Shown one piece after another: positions 45,120 through 55,000 of a DNA stretch of 64,000 bases. This DNA is from Pyropia yezoensis (Eukaryota > Rhodophyta > Bangiophyceae > Bangiales > Bangiaceae). The position numbers were made by a program, and so were the translations under genes. The first letter of the stretch is position 1, and each line of letters opens with the position of its first letter. The notes below the pieces were generated by a model that ran no database searches, was not told the DNA's origin, and saw only the letters and a program-made list of their open reading frames with translations. The stretch lies in contig CM020618.1 in the NCBI GenBank assembly GCA_009829735.1, forward strand, positions 40,353,030 to 40,417,029, written 5' to 3'.

Positions 45120-46712
45120 TTGGCCTTCCTTGACGACGAAGAGGTCGAAGACGTGCAGCGGGTCAAGAACGTGTTGACCCGCGGGGGTACCACCGAGGGC
45201 CCCGGGGACGTGCCGACCTTCACGAGGGACGTGGTGGCAATTGGCACCCCGTTCCTCCATACCTCCGATCCACACGTCAATCACTTCGACGTGCGGATGG
45301 AGAAGGACATCCGACGAGGTCCCTACTTGGTGACCTCGGCTCAACTTGAGTTTGCACAACAAGCGCTGGCGAACAGGGAGTTCTTCTACCCCAAGAAGCC
45401 TGAGTGGTGGCCTCAAGTTGAGGTCCCCAATGGGCTCCCCGCGCTCCTGCCGCGGTTGATGGACCACTTTGGCTCCGTCATGATGACGGCTAGCCCGGAC
45501 CACATAGTGCTTGCCATGTTGGCAACACTCTGGCTCGTCGAGGTCATGTCGACCTGGGTGTCTTGTGTTCAGCGGCGGGGGATGCTCTGGCATCTCCCCC
45601 TCCGGCTTATCCAAGGTTTGGAGCAGCTCACCCCTCGGCAAGTTGCTGGGGGGTGCTCGTCGGGTCAATTCACTCTACTCGAGGAGATTTTGAAGCTCCA
45701 CAAGCTCATCGAGTTGGAGAGCATCGAGCACAAGCTGCGCCGACCTTCCCGTGGGCCCAAGGACGATGGCGCAATTCGCCAGTTCGACTGGGTCAGCCGT
45801 GAACATCACGACGGCCGCGTGGTACTCAAGGAGGGGTTGGGCATTGGGGACTACCCGTATGCCCCAGGGGTGGAGCGCCACACTGCGCCGCCCCCGGACG
45901 AGGAGACGGTGCTGGGTGTGGCGACTCACCAAGAGTACCTGGCGCAAGGCGCTTAGGCGGCCCCAACTCGGGGTCGTAGCTACCCTCGGGCTACGCCGAG
46001 TCAGCCATCCCCTCCTCTTCCTCCCGTTCCGTTCCAGTCGCACGGGGACATCCCGATCGGCGTTGCGGTTGAGTCATCCACGCCTGTGTCCCCTAACTTG
46101 GGGGCTACTCTACTTACGGTCTAACCCAAGTTGGCGTTGCCGTCAGCGCTCTTGACTTCTGAGATGATTATCACCACGTTGGTGCGCACCCTGTCGTGGA
46201 TGGCCGCGTTGGCTGCTACCCTCCAAACGTCGGAGGCTACTAAACCTGAGGAACGCGCTCGCAGTGTCGTCTCGACTGCAAGTTGCGAGTCGGTCCCGGA
46301 GTCTATGACGACCGAGTTGGCCCGTATCGGGTCCATCATGCCTTTGTCGGCCCCATTTGGGCGCGGCAATCGTCGGATGAGCCGAGCACACTCACCTCCT
46401 CGTCGTCGTCGCCGCCACTCGCGGCGATCTCCCTCCGTGTCGGAAGACGAGTTGTCTTACTCCAAGTCGGAGTCATCCACCTCGTCCGAGACCGAGTCGG
46501 TCCGTCGTCTGCGCCTCCAACTTGCGCGCAATACCAAGCAAGCTAATGACCGCGGTCGTCGTCACACCCGTGACCGTCATAGTCGTGACGACTCCGACTT
46601 GGAGCCGTCCGCTCCACCGACTAGCGGTGATCGTCACCAGACGAGGTCTCGCCGCTCGCCTCCACGTGAGGGCGAGGGTCGTGGTGGTGGGGACTCTAGC
46701 ATGCGTGCCTAG
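45120..46712 (+). pseudogene. Antisense-ORF protein of the family-1 element, degenerate copy
   Basis: Homologous over its whole length to the antisense ORF at 56178-58307 (protein identity roughly 75% by eye). It stays in a single frame over about 530 codons with only two stops, TAG at 45954-45956 and TAA at 46122-46124. It keeps FDVRMEKD-RRGPYLVTSAQLEF, STWVSCVQRRGMLWHLPLRL, EGLGIGDYPYAPGV and the SR-rich tail SPPRRRRRHSRRSPSVSEDE. At the point where the full element has a TAG (57732) this copy has CAG (Gln). The ancestral ORF was therefore longer than either surviving frame. Confidence 0.85.
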
Positions 46713-46823
46713 TTGACAGCTGCCCTTGTTGTGAGAGTTAGAGGGTTAGGGCTGTAGTTGAAAGCCCCCTTGAGCACCACTTCGACTTGAAGCACTCTCT
46801 TGGCACGACCACTTGGCCTTCCT

Positions 46824-47139
46824 TCACGTTGAGAGAGGGCACTCTGGGTCGATGTCATTCCGGGCGCAGTAAGCCCGGACCTTCTCAGCGGGGAGGTCCT
46901 CCACATATTCCCATGTATCGTCTTTGGCGCGGTAGTCAAACCAGCGCACCCTCAACACAAGGCCGTTAGTATCCTCATCCAACCCGTGGTCGACGACCTT
47001 GTCGAACACGTACTACTGCGGACCCTGGTTGGCCGCCGGCAGGTAAGGCAGACGCCACGCCTTGAGCGCACGCGCCCAAGTCAGGTCGCCTGGAGGAGGT
47101 GGTGCAACTTTCACCACGTCCTGTCCGTTTACTGCACGG
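46824..47139 (-). pseudogene. C-terminal fragment of Ty3/gypsy pol (chromodomain-like end)
   Basis: Encodes VNGQDVVKVAPP followed by VFDKVVDHGLDEDTNGLVLR, then VRWFDYRAKDDTWEYVEDLP and a tail ending at the same stop as the full pol (55750-56066). The rest of pol is deleted at about 47139. It keeps the aromatic residues of a chromodomain more clearly (DDTWEY) than the full copy (DDTREY). Confidence 0.85.
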
Positions 47140-48372
47140 ATCTCTGTTAGGACAAAATCCTTACGGCGTCATTCCTCCTGACTCGCTCAGAATTACCTAC
47201 GGACCGGCGGAATATATCTCAGCCGACAACCACGGTCGTCACGATTGGCCCGTGGCCGAGCGAATTCCGGCGCCCTCTTTTGATCCTAGACATCCAAGCT
47301 TCAACTCCACGTGTCCCTGTGATGACAATGACCATGACGCTGGCGGCTCGACATTGAGGCCAGCGCGGACACGACAACGTACCATGGCGGCGCGTCAATG
47401 CGGCCGACACCGAGGCGGCTTGACACCGAACGTAGAGGCCTCGGTCCGAGACCTCAATCCAAGGCCTCCATCCAGGGCCTCCCTCCGGGGCCTCCATCCG
47501 GGGCATCCATCCGAGGCCTCCATCCAGAGCCTCTCTCCGGGGCCTCCATTCAAGGCCTCCATCCAAGGCCTCCATCCGGAGCCTCCATCCAAGGCCTCCA
47601 TCCAAGGCCTCCATCCGGACCAATCCGAGATCGCCATCCGTGGGTCCAGAGGGTCCCATGGCCACGCCAAGCACCCGTGCCGACGCCAGGTCCTCAGATG
47701 GCCATGGAACCCCTCTGAACACGTCATGTGAGAAAGGGGGCGAACGCCCCCACCGATTTAGGACACCTGGTGCCCGACCTTTGAGGAACTATGCGGAGGG
47801 CTTTCTGAGAGACACGCGAGGGTATGTGTACGGAGTGACCGAGGGCGAGGGCAGAGAGAGGGGGGGGGCAGACCATGAACCATCGAGCCCGAGACCCCAA
47901 ACAAAGACCACTTTACCTTCGACCACCTGACCACCGTCGTCAAGTTCACCCCCACTGCACACCCCCACACCCTCGACAACCTTCTTCTTCCCCGGACCCT
48001 CCATCGCTCCCCCAAGAGTACGCGACCGTCGCCCTTTGCGTGTGCTGTGTGGAGTGGGCGTGGGGTCAGGGCGTGCGTGTGTGCGCGAGTGTGCGCGTGC
48101 CTATCCGCCGACTGACCCCGCACTTGGTTGCTTCAGATAGTTTCCTGCCCTGCGTGCGTGAGTGCGTGCGTGCGCCTCTGACGCCGAGCGCCTTTGCGCC
48201 GTAAGGCAGCCTTCGGGCTCGCCGGCTTCTCCCCGGGTCTGTCGCGAGGCCCCACCGTGTTCGGGTTGGCCCTCTACCACCGGGCAACAGTGCCATTTGG
48301 GGTGGGGCCTTCCCTGACGGGGCCCCGTTCGTCCCGTCACTCCCATCTGCCCTGCGCTACTGATGGGGGGGG
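47140..48372. other. Unassigned sequence between retroelement fragments
   Basis: No domain recognised. It contains the 13-bp minisatellite at 47458-47618 and short open frames only. It may be a remnant of the plus-strand family-2 element or the old target DNA. Confidence 0.4.
47458..47618 (+). repeat. 13-bp minisatellite, about 12 units
   Basis: Imperfect tandem units of aaggcctccatcc and ggggcctccatcc type, each 13 bp. It keeps several frames open, giving a spurious repeat protein on each strand. Confidence 0.9.
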
Positions 48373-48734
48373 TGCAGCACAATAGGGAACCGTTGCACGT
48401 CCACTCTGAGGGAACACTCACCAAGGGGGATCAGCACCAACGTCACCGGGAGGCCAAGGTTGCTGTCCTTGGAGCGCAAGCCACGGGACTAAGATGGGAG
48501 CCCAAATGGGAGGGGTTTGTTGTTCTACCATGGCCGGCGGTGGATTCGCCGCCGGCCCCCTCGTCATAAACCCTCGGAGACACTACTAACTACCCTCCAC
48601 CCCAAGATGCAAGTCCCTCTGGTCATGCGTAACTCGAAGATACCGTGACCAATACGGACTCCCAAATTGAAAGTTAAGGGTTAGAAGTAGTCCCCCTATA
48701 TTAGGGTCACAATACGGTCATCCATATTGCTACA
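48373..48734 (-). repeat. Family-2 LTR, 3' LTR of the minus-strand element
   Basis: 362 bp. On the minus strand it starts TGTAG (48734) and ends near TGCAGC read on plus (48373, one terminal base changed). It is similar throughout to the LTR at 40402-42843 and shows that copy's empty TA site. A purine-rich tract lies just upstream on the minus strand, so it is a 3' LTR. Confidence 0.9.
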
Positions 48735-48748
48735 TATCTCCCCCTTAG
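48735..48748 (-). other. Polypurine tract of the family-2 element
   Basis: On the minus strand, AAGGGGGAGATA directly precedes the TGTAG start of the 3' LTR. This is the expected plus-strand primer and fixes the element's orientation. Confidence 0.8.
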
Positions 48749-49203
48749 ATTCGGCCCGTCCTCGGGTCGAGTTGCATTCGGCTTTCCGAATGTATGTGGG
48801 TCGCGCGACCGCCGGTCGGGTGGGGCTTTGCGCCCTGTCGCGGCAGACACCCCTTTTCGGGGTTGCCTGAGGCGGGTGCCTCCCTTTGTGTGGTACGAAC
48901 ACGATCCGTTTTCCTGACCGTTGAATTCCCGATACGGGTTTTCGTGTCACGACCCCCTCTCCGGGGGGTGGTGCAAGCGGATTCGCCACCAGGCGTCTGG
49001 TGGTAGGGGGGCCCCTCTCGCGCGGACGAGTGAGTGGGGACGGGGGCTGCCCGCGTTTCGCGGGGGCGGTTGTGGGGTGACCCCCCTTGATGACGCCGTG
49101 TGGGGGCGTGGCCCTGACCCAGGTGCCTGGGTGTAGCGACCTCGTAGCTCGGTTGGCGCGGGTCGTCCCGCGTTGCCGTATCGCTCGTGCTGAGCTGTGT
49201 GGT

Positions 49204-49209
49204 TATAAA
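49204..49209 (+). promoter_or_regulatory. TATA box candidate for the antisense ORF of the family-2 element
   Basis: TATAAA inside ggTTATAAACg, 106 bp upstream of the ATG at 49315 and on the same strand. It lies inside the element, antisense to pol, and would give the antisense gene its own promoter. Position and sequence are seen; activity is inferred. Confidence 0.5.
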
Positions 49210-49314
49210 CGCGGGTGCCCGCGCTTCCCTGGCTCATCCCAGTGCATTCCCCGTACCGGGTCGAGCCGGCTGCGGCTTCTTGGCACGGGGAACACCTGCT
49301 GCCCTGGATCCACC

Positions 49315-49437
49315 ATGTCGGACCCCCAGGTGCCCGGGGGCACGGACGACCTCCTGCTTGAGGAGGAGGAGATGATGCAGGACGACGTTCCCGTCGCTGC
49401 CACCGCTGCCGAGTGCTTCCTCGCCAGCTCGTCAAAG
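49315..49437 (+). pseudogene. N-terminal fragment of the family-2 antisense ORF
   Basis: Begins at an ATG in a good context (tccaccATGT) with MSDPQVPGGTDDLLLEEEEM, an acidic N-terminus, and runs 41 codons to the edge of the solo LTR at 49438. The frame resumes after the nested insertions at 59289. If five bases are discounted as the target-site duplication of the solo LTR, the frame is continuous (into DDEDRVTVRV). Confidence 0.65.
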
Positions 49438-49550
49438 TGTGGCAGTATTGACCCCAGGTAGGGGGGCAACACGTGCCATGCAAGGGGCGGCAGGCAGCTA
49501 GCCTGACCCGTTCCTCCCCATGCATTTGGGTCCCTTTTCCCTAAGTTAGG
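49438..49550 (+). repeat. First part of an older family-1 solo LTR, split by the full-length element
   Basis: 113 bp starting TGTGGCAG and ending in the TTAGG target duplication. It continues at 58933-59288. Together the two parts make a complete LTR of 469 bp, the family length. Confidence 0.9.
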
Positions 49551-50020
49551 TGTGGCAGTATTGACCCCCAGGTAGGGGGGCAACACGTGCCATGCAAGGG
49601 GCGGCAGGCCACTAGCCTGATCCGTTCCTCCCCCTGCGTTTGGGTCCATATTCCCTAAGTTTGGGATAGTTAGCTTAGTAGTAAATCCAACTTGGATTTG
49701 AGGGTTTTCCGCATTTTATCGTCTTGAAATTTCGTGCGGCCCGGTGGGCAGGTGCTGGGGTGGGAGATCTTGAGTGGCGAGATTCTGAGGGGACCCTGGG
49801 GGGATAAGGGGAGGGACAGCGGGGCTTGGCGCTGCGTCCCCGTCCCGACCAAGAAACTGTTGGACCACACACCATCCTCTTGTTTGTCAGTGGGGGGTTT
49901 GCCCCACAACAGAGACAGAGTGTGTGCGACCTGCACTTCTTCCGGTTCCCCCGACACGGGAGGCAGCCCTTGTACACCGCCCCAATTTGGGTGTCGTGTG
50001 TGTAAGTGGTTTTTGCCACA
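49551..50020 (+). repeat. 5' LTR of the full-length family-1 element
   Basis: 470 bp, TGTGGCAG to TGCCACA. The minus strand of this LTR carries an open frame of about 114 codons with a Cys-rich cluster (GCLPCRGNRKKC), also seen in the other family-1 LTRs. Confidence 0.95.
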
Positions 50021-50041
50021 TTTGGTGGAGCATCAGCGGAC
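50021..50041 (+). other. Primer-binding-site-like sequence
   Basis: TTTGGTGGAGCATCAGCGGA directly follows the 5' LTR and resembles the site after the family-2 LTR at 42844. The tRNA primer is not identified. Confidence 0.7.
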
Positions 50042-50115
50042 AGAGGTAAACTTTACCTCCGGGTGCACCCGGGTGTAGGGGGCCCTCTGTCTCAGAGGAA
50101 CGGTGGACTTGGACC

Positions 50116-52086
50116 ATGTCATACGGATCGTCAGCCAACATGGCTAGTTCGGACCCCCCGTCGTCCGGGGAGTACACGGGTGACGCACGTACTTCAGTGC
50201 CTTTGAATACTGGTGAGACAGAGGTGGGTTTACCTTGGGTCGCAGAGGGACTAGAGGTCCCTCAAGCCAGCAGGACTGGAAGTGCGGGCGGGCAACAGGC
50301 CACCCCGACGCAGTCGGGAGTTCGCTCGGGTGACACTTCTGATGTGGGTGGGCCGAAGTCTGGCCACCGTGTGGTATACTCAACGGGAACGTCCCAAGGG
50401 GTGAGGACTGTCCCCGCGGGTTCCACTCGGGTTGGAGCCAACTTTGGCTTGGAGCCGTCGCCAACTGGGCTTTCGGAGGACGGCGGACGTCCGTTGGTCG
50501 GCGATGGGCTCGCGCCCATGCCCCCGGTTGAGACCCCTGAGGATCGTGGTTACCCCTCAGGTGGACTCCCGGAGGCGGACCGAGACTTAACTGGAGTCGA
50601 CAATCCACTCCTCGCGGAAACTGTCCCTCGGGAGGCGACCAATGTGTTGCGGCAGACTTTGCCGGACCTGGTGGTCACGATGACGAATACAATTCTGAAT
50701 CAGATTGTGGCGAGTTTGCAAGATGGCCTGAATGTCCAGACCGGACCGGGGCTTTCGAGCCCGCAGGCGCAGGGGAAATCCCTCCTCACGCCTACCTCTA
50801 GTCGCCCCGAACAGGAGGCGACACCTGTGACTCCCAACGAGGGAGCCACACCATACTCGGTGGGGCGTACGCCCTTCATGGGGGAGTTCCCCCCGGAAAC
50901 GCCGGCGGCTACACCAAGCGCGCCGCGCCAGACTATGGGCACTGAGGGTGAACTTGCTCCAGTGCCACAGCGGCTGTTCCCTCAACGTGAGGTGCCGCCC
51001 AAGATCCAGGTAGCCAACCCGGTCTACCAGAGGATCTTTGCTTGTGAGACCTACGCCCTCCACAATAGGTCGGTGGCGTATGGTCCTGACCAGGCCCAAG
51101 CCATGGGCCGTGCCAAGAAGAATGAACTTCTCTCTTTTGGGCACAAAGCGGAGTGGGATGGAACTCCCCACCTCCGTGTCTTTGAGTTCCTACGTCGTTT
51201 CACAAAATCCTGCGACGACAATGCCATAAGTGAAGGCATGGCTTTCTACATGCTACAGGAGTTTACGAAGGGAGACCTGCGGACAGAACTTAAGTCCGTC
51301 ATGCCCAGCTCCTCAAGTGGAGGCGCTGGTGAGGTGACGTCCTATTTGGAGCTCGTCAACTGGTTGTTGAGAGCCATGGTTGATGAAGCGGCGCTGGCTT
51401 CTCAAGTCGAGGAGTTTACGCAAGCCCATCAGGAAGAGGCGGAGGACGAGTTGTCTTTTGCGGAGCGAGTCCGTAAGCTCAACAATCTTTGTGGGTTTCT
51501 TCATCCACAAGCTGTGGTGGAGAGTCGGTTTGTGGAGGGACTCCATTGGTCAGTCCGGATGGAGACACGGGAGCATAACACTGCCTGGGCGACCCTGGCC
51601 GAGTTGGCTAGGTTCGCCTACCGCAGAGGCGAGGCCTACCGCAAGTTGCGGGAGGAACAATGCCAGGAGCGTCAAGCCGAGTTGGCCAAGGAACGGGAGG
51701 AGGCGCGCCAGGCCAGAGAGTTGAGAGAGGCACGCCGAATCCGCAAGGAGAGGGTGGTAGCTGCCGTGGGAACTTCCCAGGGTATCTCTTTGTCTTCCCC
51801 AGTTGGGAAGACCCCTCCGGGAACTGATAATCGGTGTTGGAACTGCAACTCCGATGGACACTGGGCATATGATTGCCCCAAGTTGAGTAAACGCATCCAA
51901 CAACTTGTTAGGAATGCGAGTAAGAAGTCGGCTACGAAAGAAGTACGTTCACGCCGCGAGGGTGGGTCTCGACCGGTGGTGGCGGTCGCCACACCCTCGG
52001 CGAAGGGGGCGGACACGTCGTCCTTGGACTCGTCGTCTTCCCCTTCGTCCTCGGACTCCGACGCCAAGTCGGCGGGAAGCGAATGA
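50116..52086 (+). CDS. Gag polyprotein of the family-1 Ty3/gypsy element
   Basis: 656 residues from an ATG at 50116. The N-terminal 280 residues are Gly/Pro/Thr-rich and probably disordered. A helical capsid-like region follows (about 310-520; LRVFEFLRRFTKSCDDNAIS, FMLQEF-like and AERVRKLNNLCGFL segments, the retrotransposon gag pattern). A basic Glu/Arg-rich coil leads to one zinc knuckle, CWNCNSDGHWAYDC (about 574-587, C-x2-C-x4-H-x4-C), and a Ser/Asp-rich tail. It forms the virus-like particle and binds element RNA. The stop codon overlaps the pol start (ATGA). No disruption is seen. Confidence 0.9.
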   Translation: MSYGSSANMASSDPPSSGEYTGDARTSVPLNTGETEVGLPWVAEGLEVPQASRTGSAGGQQATPTQSGVRSGDTSDVGGPKSGHRVVYSTGTSQGVRTVPAGSTRVGANFGLEPSPTGLSEDGGRPLVGDGLAPMPPVETPEDRGYPSGGLPEADRDLTGVDNPLLAETVPREATNVLRQTLPDLVVTMTNTILNQIVASLQDGLNVQTGPGLSSPQAQGKSLLTPTSSRPEQEATPVTPNEGATPYSVGRTPFMGEFPPETPAATPSAPRQTMGTEGELAPVPQRLFPQREVPPKIQVANPVYQRIFACETYALHNRSVAYGPDQAQAMGRAKKNELLSFGHKAEWDGTPHLRVFEFLRRFTKSCDDNAISEGMAFYMLQEFTKGDLRTELKSVMPSSSSGGAGEVTSYLELVNWLLRAMVDEAALASQVEEFTQAHQEEAEDELSFAERVRKLNNLCGFLHPQAVVESRFVEGLHWSVRMETREHNTAWATLAELARFAYRRGEAYRKLREEQCQERQAELAKEREEARQARELREARRIRKERVVAAVGTSQGISLSSPVGKTPPGTDNRCWNCNSDGHWAYDCPKLSKRIQQLVRNASKKSATKEVRSRREGGSRPVVAVATPSAKGADTSSLDSSSSPSSSDSDAKSAGSE

Positions 52087-55000
52087 CGGTTGGAGCTGGT
52101 CGTCCGAAGCTCACAACGGCAGCCTCGGCCAAGTGGGTCAAGAGGACGAATCAACCGTGCCGGATACTGCGGCGACCTCAGGGAGTCCGCCCACCTCGGG
52201 TAGGACTCCCCAAGAACGTAAACCCACGTCGGGTCATCGCGGTGCTGACGGGTGAGAACTTCCAGGTGGCTCGACGGGTGCAACTTGCCCCCGGCCGCGC
52301 CTGTTGTGCCCGTATCGTACTTGATACCGGGTCAGGAGCCTCCTTGATACGCAAGTCGCTATTACCAAAGGAGATGAAGCTCCAACGCTGGAAGTCTAAA
52401 GCTGACCATCTGATCGATATCAATGGTGGGGTACTTCCCATCGTTGGTGCCGTGACCCTACCAACTAGGTTAGGGACCCATGAGGTCGACGTGACCTATG
52501 GTGTAGTTGAGAATATATTGGTACCCCTGCTTCTGGGTACCCCTTATGTCGTAACACAAGTGCCTTTGATTTGTGGCCCTGAGTACTGGGTCAAGTTGAT
52601 GAATGGGGAGACTATCCCCATCCTTGGTAAGGGAAGGTCTTTGGCTCCTGTGACAGTCTCACAGTCGAAGCATGTTTGCTCTGTGAGGGAAGGGTTTACT
52701 GCTACCCTGCGTTTAGCCCGTAAAGTCACGTTGCCCCCCAACTCGGTGGCGCATGTTGATGTTGTAACTGATTATACGGGGAACGGGTTGGTGCACCCTT
52801 ACCCCCGTGTTGCCCGCAAGCACCAAGTGCATGTTGCCCTTGGCACGATGGACTCCAAAGCCGGAGTCCCGTGGAGGATCCAGTTGATGAACCTGAGCTC
52901 GTCGCCCAAGTACTTCAAGTCGGGAGCCAAGTTCGGCTATATCGACCAACACGAGGGACCGGTAGTAGCGGTCACCCTCAACGCGGGCGCAAGTAGCGAC
53001 CCGAAGTCCGGAAAGGAGAAGCATCAAGCCAAGTCGGCCGCCTCTCCTCGGCCCCATGTGAACATGGAGGGTGTTCCACCCAGGTTGAGGGTTCAAGTTG
53101 AACGCCTCTTGGACCAATATCACAAGTTGTGGGATGGTCAATTGGGACTCATGAGAGCTACCCAACACCGGATCGAGTTGAAGCCCGGTGCGCCCCCTAT
53201 ACGCCAACAACCGTATAGGGGAGGACCCCGTTCAAGGGCCCTCGTTAAGGAGCAAGTTGCTCGCATGGAGGCCCTCGATGTGATCGAGGCCAGTAACGCC
53301 GAGTGGGCGAGTCCGGTGGTTATCGTCCCCAAAGTTGATGGGACCCCCCGGTTCTGTATCGACTACCGTAAGCTCAACGAGAGCACGGTGAAGGACAGTT
53401 ATCCCCTGCCTAGGATGGACGACTGTCTGGACTCTCTGGGGGAGGCGAACGTGTTCTCTACCCTGGACTGTAACGCGGGGTACTGGCAAGTTCCCATTGC
53501 CCCGGAGGACTGGCATAAAACTACCGTTATCTGTCACTGTGGTACCTACCAGTGCAAGCGTTTACCGTTCGGCCTGTGTAACGCGCCGGCAACTTTCCAG
53601 CGCGCTATGGACATGATTCTGGCCGGAGTACGGTGGCAGATCTGTCTCGTGTACCTAGACGATATCATTGTGTTCTCCCGAAGTCCGGAGGAACACATTG
53701 GCCATCTTGGCCAGGTGTTCAAGCTACTTGCTGACGCCGGTGTGTCACTGAAGGCGAGTAAGTGCCACCTCTTCACTCAAGAGGTGGAATACTTGGGACA
53801 TGTTGTCCGTCCGGGGCGTCTCAGTGTCAACGAGAAAAACTTGAGGGCCATCCGTAAGGCCCAGTACCCCCGGACCCAGACCCAGATGAGGAGCTTCCTC
53901 GGGATGTGTAACGTGTACCGAAGTTTCACCAAGGGCTTCGCCAAGGTGGCGAAGCCGCTGAATGAGCTAGTTGGCTCAACGCTACCGAAGCACCTGCCTC
54001 CCCCAAGTCGGGTGGAGCAGGAATCCTTTGAGACTCTTCGGGACCTTCTGCTGAAGCCCCCTATCCTGGCTATTCCCAGGTTGGGAGGCCACTATATCTT
54101 GGATGTGGACGCTAGCTACGACCAACTTGGTTGTGTGTTGCTTCAGCAGCAGCCGGACAAGGAGTACTTGCCGGTGGGATACTTCAGCAAGGGGCTGAAC
54201 TCGGCCGAGAAGAACTACGGAGTCACGGAGTTGGAAGGACTCGCAGTGGTGTGGGCGGTGACATCACTTCGTCACTACCTAGAGGGTGAGAAGTTCCTCA
54301 TCCGCTGTGACCACCGCGCGTTGCAGTTCATCTTTAAGACGGACTGTACGAACACTCGTCTCAACCGGTGGAGGGTGCGACTGGCACCCTTCAACTTTGA
54401 TATTGAGTACCGACCTGGCAGGCAACATGTCCTTGCCGACGGCCTTTCTCGGGTACCTACCGAGGGTCTGGATACTAAGGTAGTCGATGAGGACATTCCC
54501 ATCGTGGGGGTAGTCACGCGCTCGGGTCAGGTGTTGAACCCCGAGGCGCCAGGGAACAAGAAGTACTTGCCCCTGTCCCTGGACGAGGTGGTGAAGGCCC
54601 AGGCCGAGGATCCCTTCTGCAAGTTGCAGAGGGATACACTGCATACAGTGGCGGAGACGCGGTTCTTTCTGGGAGACAATGGCATCCTCATGAGGAGGGG
54701 GGTATTCCAGGGGACCGAACAACTTGTCGTCCCCGCATCCCTAAAGGACAGTATCCTTGAGAGGGAGCATAACGCTCTCACGGGTGGACACCTGGGGTCT
54801 AGTAAACTGTACCAGACCCTGAGGACCAGGTACTACTGGCCGTCCATGGTGGTGGACATCTACAGTTGGGTGGCTGCCTGCACAAGTTGTGCACAGAACC
54901 GTCTGATGGAACGGCGGCCTACTACGGCTATGCTATTGTTCCCGGCCAAGGAGCCCTTTGCCGCGTTGGCGATGGACATCCTTGGGCCACTGCCAGTGAC

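Larger units (their letters stand above)
44729..47139 (-). mobile_element. Truncated inverted copy of the family-1 Ty3/gypsy element
   Basis: Read on the minus strand, it contains the last ~100 codons of pol (47139 to 46824), the antisense-ORF region, and the 3' part of an LTR ending TGCCACA at 44729. This is the same order as 55750-58927 of the full element. It lacks gag, most of pol and the LTR start. It inserted into the gag-like remnant. Confidence 0.88.

Noticed and set aside
40402-48734. One retrotransposon bounded by the two family-2 LTRs
   Set aside because: The two LTRs are in opposite orientation; the right one has its polypurine tract on its right side and belongs to the minus-strand element.
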